DNA of 8,191 nucleotides. Origin: Chlamydiota bacterium. Its GTDB lineage: Bacteria; Auribacterota; UBA3054; B51-G9. The translations under genes were made by a program, and so were the position numbers. The notes under the pieces are model-generated. The model was not told the DNA's origin. It made no database searches and was given only the letters and a program-made list of their open reading frames with translations. Every line of letters begins with the position of its first letter. Position 1 is the first letter of the stretch. This document shows, piece after piece, positions 5,573-8,191 of this stretch. The stretch is from the NCBI GenBank assembly GCA_003648225.1, contig QMOL01000126.1:1-8191 (forward strand). The letters are read 5' to 3'.

Positions 5573-5905
5573 ATGTTGCCAGAAAACGGAAAATTATTAA
5601 GAATATTTATAGGAGAAAGTGATAGATATAACGGGCTTCCGCTTTATGAGTGGATTGTAAAAAGGGCAAGAAGGGAGAAAATGGCCGGAGCGAGTGTATT
5701 TCGCGGTATTGAGGGATTTGGAGCTAAGAGTCATTTACACACTGCAAAGATATTACGTTTATCACAGGATTTGCCAATATTAATTGAATTAATAGATATA
5801 GAGGAGAAAATTGACAATTTTGTAGAGATAATTGATCCTGTGATTAAAGAAGGCATCGTGACCGTCGAAAATATTGAGGTGAAGTTTTGCCGAAGCGGGA
5901 AATAG
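5573..5905 (+). CDS. DUF190 family protein (PII-like)
   Basis: 110 residues, soluble, full family length. The diagnostic block is present: LLRIFIGESDRYNGLPLYEW (8-27), then the GASVFRGIEGFG segment (about 39-50) followed by HTAKILRLSQDLPILIELID, and a closing IVTVENIEVKF strand. DUF190 proteins have a ferredoxin-like, PII-like fold and are expected to form trimers that may sense a small ligand; their exact role is not established. They are repeatedly found next to crcB, which suggests a part in fluoride handling or channel control. Here the start lies 4 nt after the crcB stop with a strong GAGGTG site, so the two are almost certainly one operon. It is convergent with the helicase gene, 11 bp away, with an inverted repeat across both ends. 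Confidence 0.92.
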   Translation: MLPENGKLLRIFIGESDRYNGLPLYEWIVKRARREKMAGASVFRGIEGFGAKSHLHTAKILRLSQDLPILIELIDIEEKIDNFVEIIDPVIKEGIVTVENIEVKFCRSGK

Positions 5906-5928
5906 GCGCGGAGTAATTATTCGGCAAA
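5886..5928. other. Perfect 9-bp inverted repeat across the convergent DUF190 and helicase ends
   Basis: TTTGCCGAA (5886-5894), in the last codons of DUF190, is the exact complement of TTCGGCAAA (5920-5928), in the last codons of the helicase. The loop is 25 nt and holds both stop codons. No T-tract follows on either strand, so it is not a standard intrinsic terminator. It could protect both 3' ends; a 9-bp match at this spacing can also arise by chance. Confidence 0.4.
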
Positions 5929-7920
5929 CATTGCGCTGAATTGATTTAATAAATCATCCGCTACGTCATCATCGGCGATTTTGGTATCGATACCGTCAGT
6001 TTCCGCCAGCAAGTTTTCTGGTATTTCGTCAATAAACATAGAGGGAATTTTTTCTATTTTTTGACCGAATTTAGTTCTTGATTTGCAGTAGCAGAGAGTT
6101 AGATTGCTTTTAGCGCGGGTAACGGCGACGTAAAAAAGTCTTCTTTCTTCATCTTCACCCGAGGCAGTCGCGAGGGATTTATTATGCGGAATAATCCCCT
6201 GCTCCACGCCTGCGAAAAAAACGTTTCTAAATTCGAGTCCTTTAGCCGAATGAACAGTCATAATGGCCACTTTTCCCTTTTTGAATTCTTCATCATCATC
6301 TTCTTCATTTAAAGAGACTTGTTGCAGGAAGCCATTAAGTGAAGATTTTTTTTCACGATTTTCATAATATTGTATAGAGTCGATCATCGCGTCAATATTT
6401 TCCATTCTTCCGGCTATTTTTTTAGGGTCATTGAAAGATGATTCCAATTCTTTTATATAATTGACTTCAGCCCATAAGTTTCTTGCTACCATAGCGATAG
6501 GTTCTCTTTTTAATTTTTCTTTCGCGTCGGTCATCATATTATAGAAGTTATTAAGTTCTGCTAAAGTATTAGGTTTAACAGTAGAATTTTCATGAATAGT
6601 AGAAATAGCCTGAAACAATCCACAATTTTTAATTGCGGCATGTTCACCCAGCAATTTTACAGTAGAGTTACCGATACCACGTTTCGGAACATTAATAATT
6701 CTGAGCAAAGCTTCATCATCATCAGGATTGGCAAGGGATTTAAGATAAGACAAAAAGTCTCTAATTTCTTTTCTATCATAGAATTTCATACCGCCAACTA
6801 CCACATATGGAATATTTCGCGCGCGGAGAACATCTTCGAAAGGGCGGGCTTGAGTATTCATTCTCAAGAGTATAGCGTAAGAGCCGAAAGACATTTTATT
6901 TTCAATTTGATGAATAATGATCTCTGAGACAACAAATTCAGCTTCAGCCATTTCATCGATTGCGGCAAATAATTGAATTCGATTACCATCGCCCATGCGA
7001 GTCCATAACTTTTTAGGTTTTCTATTTTTGTTAGCTGAAATAACGGCATTAGCGGCTTTAAGGATATTCCCGGTTGAGCGATAATTTTCTTCGAGTCGAA
7101 TTACGGCGGCGTTTTTGAAATGTTTATCGAAATCGAGGATATTTTTCACTTCCGCGCCGCGCCATCCGTAGATAGACTGGTCGTCATCCCCCACCGCGCA
7201 GATATTTTTATATTTATTTGCGAGTAACTTAATAAATTCGAATTGGACGGCGTTAGTATCCTGGTATTCATCAACGATAATATACTTAAAGATATTTTGA
7301 TAGGATTTAAGGATATCGGGATATTTTTTAAATAATCTCAAAGGCAGCACGAGCAGATCTTCATAATCCACGGCATTATTATTTTTCAAAGTTTCGCGAT
7401 ATTTTTTCCAGACGGTAGAATAGAGTTCGCCGTCGAATTCATTTTCGTATTTCAGATCAATAGATTCATCATGGGGTTTTCGTAGTCTTTGTAAAGTATA
7501 AAGCACATCATCCGGTTTATATTTTTTCCATGCAGCGGAAATTGACCGTAAAGCTTTTCTAATAACCGCCAATTGATCAGCGGTATCATAGATAGTGAAG
7601 TATTTATTATATCCGGCCCGTTCATAATTTTCTCTTAGAATTCTCAAGCCGAGGCTATGAAAGGTAGAGACCTGCATTTTTTGAGCATGTTTACCGATCA
7701 TTTTTTTCACACGTTCATTCATTTCGCGCGCGGCTTTATTAGTAAAAGTGACAGCGAGTATGTGTTCCGGATTAATTCCCTGTCCAATCATATAAGCGAT
7801 ACGATTAACAACGGTAGTTGTTTTACCTGTACCTGCACCTGAGAGAACAAGCAGCGGACCATCTACTGTTATAGCGGCTTTTCTCTGCTGTGGGTTTAAT
7901 TTATGCAATAATGATTTCAT
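5917..7920 (-). CDS. ATP-dependent 3'-5' DNA helicase, Rep/PcrA/UvrD family
   Basis: 667 residues, an intact superfamily 1A helicase. Motifs in order: Q motif LNPQQRKA (8-15); Walker A GAGTGKT (28-34, Lys33); Ia TFTNKAAREM (58-67); Ib STFHSLGLRILR (85-96); Walker B/II VDEYQDTN (216-223); III AVGDDDQSIYGWRGA (242-256); IV RLEENYRST (275-283); a GGMKFYDRKEIRD segment (376-388) and NVPKRGIG (410-417); V MTVHSAKGLEF (554-564); VI EERRLFYVAVTRAK (591-604). It unwinds DNA 3' to 5' using ATP in replication restart, removal of bound proteins or repair. The DEYQ and NPDDD...NVPKRGIG features and the short C-terminus (after motif VI only about 60 residues, acidic, ending FSAMFAE) are closest to Rep as I recall it, but orthology with PcrA or UvrD cannot be fixed without a tree, so no symbol is given. 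The ATG at 7920 has a promoter candidate 36 bp upstream and no clear ribosome site. Confidence 0.95.
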   Translation of the reverse strand: MKSLLHKLNPQQRKAAITVDGPLLVLSGAGTGKTTTVVNRIAYMIGQGINPEHILAVTFTNKAAREMNERVKKMIGKHAQKMQVSTFHSLGLRILRENYERAGYNKYFTIYDTADQLAVIRKALRSISAAWKKYKPDDVLYTLQRLRKPHDESIDLKYENEFDGELYSTVWKKYRETLKNNNAVDYEDLLVLPLRLFKKYPDILKSYQNIFKYIIVDEYQDTNAVQFEFIKLLANKYKNICAVGDDDQSIYGWRGAEVKNILDFDKHFKNAAVIRLEENYRSTGNILKAANAVISANKNRKPKKLWTRMGDGNRIQLFAAIDEMAEAEFVVSEIIIHQIENKMSFGSYAILLRMNTQARPFEDVLRARNIPYVVVGGMKFYDRKEIRDFLSYLKSLANPDDDEALLRIINVPKRGIGNSTVKLLGEHAAIKNCGLFQAISTIHENSTVKPNTLAELNNFYNMMTDAKEKLKREPIAMVARNLWAEVNYIKELESSFNDPKKIAGRMENIDAMIDSIQYYENREKKSSLNGFLQQVSLNEEDDDEEFKKGKVAIMTVHSAKGLEFRNVFFAGVEQGIIPHNKSLATASGEDEERRLFYVAVTRAKSNLTLCYCKSRTKFGQKIEKIPSMFIDEIPENLLAETDGIDTKIADDDVADDLLNQFSAMFAE

Positions 7921-7955
7921 ATATAATTTATGTAACTTCTTAATTAAGGGTTGAT

Positions 7956-7964
7956 ATTATACCA
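7956..7964 (-). promoter_or_regulatory. Extended -10 promoter candidate for the helicase gene
   Basis: The minus strand reads TGGTATAAT, a perfect -10 with the TGn extension, 36 bp before the ATG. The -35 position is only A/T-rich (TTTTTA). A start near 7949 gives a leader of about 29 nt. The AT-rich stretch 7965-8070 otherwise shows no gene or structure. Confidence 0.5.
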
Positions 7965-8076
7965 AAACTTCTTTTTTTTAAAAACGCTAAGTTTTTTTAC
8001 ATAAACTTAAAATTGAAAACTTGAAATTAGAACACTATTAAAGCTGGAAACTTTTACTACATTCCTAAAATCAATT

Positions 8077-8191
8077 CCGCAGCCAACTGCAGCAGCTACA
8101 GCCTGACACGGGTGCATGGAAATTTTCGGGATGAAAATTAGATAAAAACATCTTTTTGTTCGATGAGTCGTGCCGATGCTTGTTATGTTGC
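8077..8191 (+). repeat. Dispersed repeat, copy B (24-bp unit plus uninterrupted element, cut by window end)
   Basis: It begins with a 24-bp unit (8077-8100, about 21/24 identical to the copy at 3-26) and continues with landmarks shared with 4859-5050: 8111-8130, TTAGATAA (8138-8145) and AGTCGTGCCG (8166-8175). Here the second and third landmarks are close together, so this copy lacks the 94-bp module found at 4935-5028. The order of 24-bp unit and element also differs from copy A, where the unit lies inside. No coding sequence is supported here. Confidence 0.65.

Overview
The window is AT-rich chromosomal DNA from a Gram-negative-type bacterium. It encodes an ADP-heptose:LPS heptosyltransferase-family enzyme and an LPS-kinase-family protein, both of which point to an outer membrane with lipopolysaccharide. 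Clear Shine-Dalgarno sequences are scarce, and short GC-rich repeats sit between AT-rich genes. This would fit an uncultured or poorly sampled lineage such as the PVC group (Lentisphaerae/Omnitrophota-like), but the taxon is an inference that the sequence does not settle.

Layout, left to right. (1) Positions 3-65 hold two copies of a GC-rich 24-bp repeat. (2) Positions 94-1201, minus strand, hold two overlapping genes: a small lysine-rich protein of unknown function, then a membrane-anchored protein with a carbohydrate-binding-module-like domain. (3) Positions 1343-1795, plus strand, hold a DUF3859-like gene. Its near-consensus promoter lies so close to the ATG that the mRNA should be leaderless or nearly so. 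(4) Positions 1831-4692, minus strand, hold a GT9 heptosyltransferase followed by a protein with two LPS-kinase (WaaP/InaA-like) domains in tandem; together they look like an LPS-core assembly and phosphorylation pair. A stem-loop and a possible 22-codon upstream ORF lie in the predicted leader. (5) Positions 4702-5187 hold no convincing gene but contain a dispersed repeat that appears to carry a 94-bp inserted GC-rich module. (6) Positions 5188-5905, plus strand, hold crcB (fluoride channel) followed 4 nt later by a DUF190 gene, a recurrent pairing. (7) Positions 5917-7920, minus strand, hold a complete Rep/PcrA/UvrD-type helicase, convergent with DUF190 and separated by 11 bp. (8) Positions 8077-8191 hold another copy of the dispersed repeat without the insertion; it runs off the window.

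No CRISPR array, tRNA, rRNA, transposase or recognisable defence system was seen. The most unusual points are the double-kinase fusion, the nested repeat structure, the leaderless DUF3859 transcript and the structured leader upstream of the heptosyltransferase gene.
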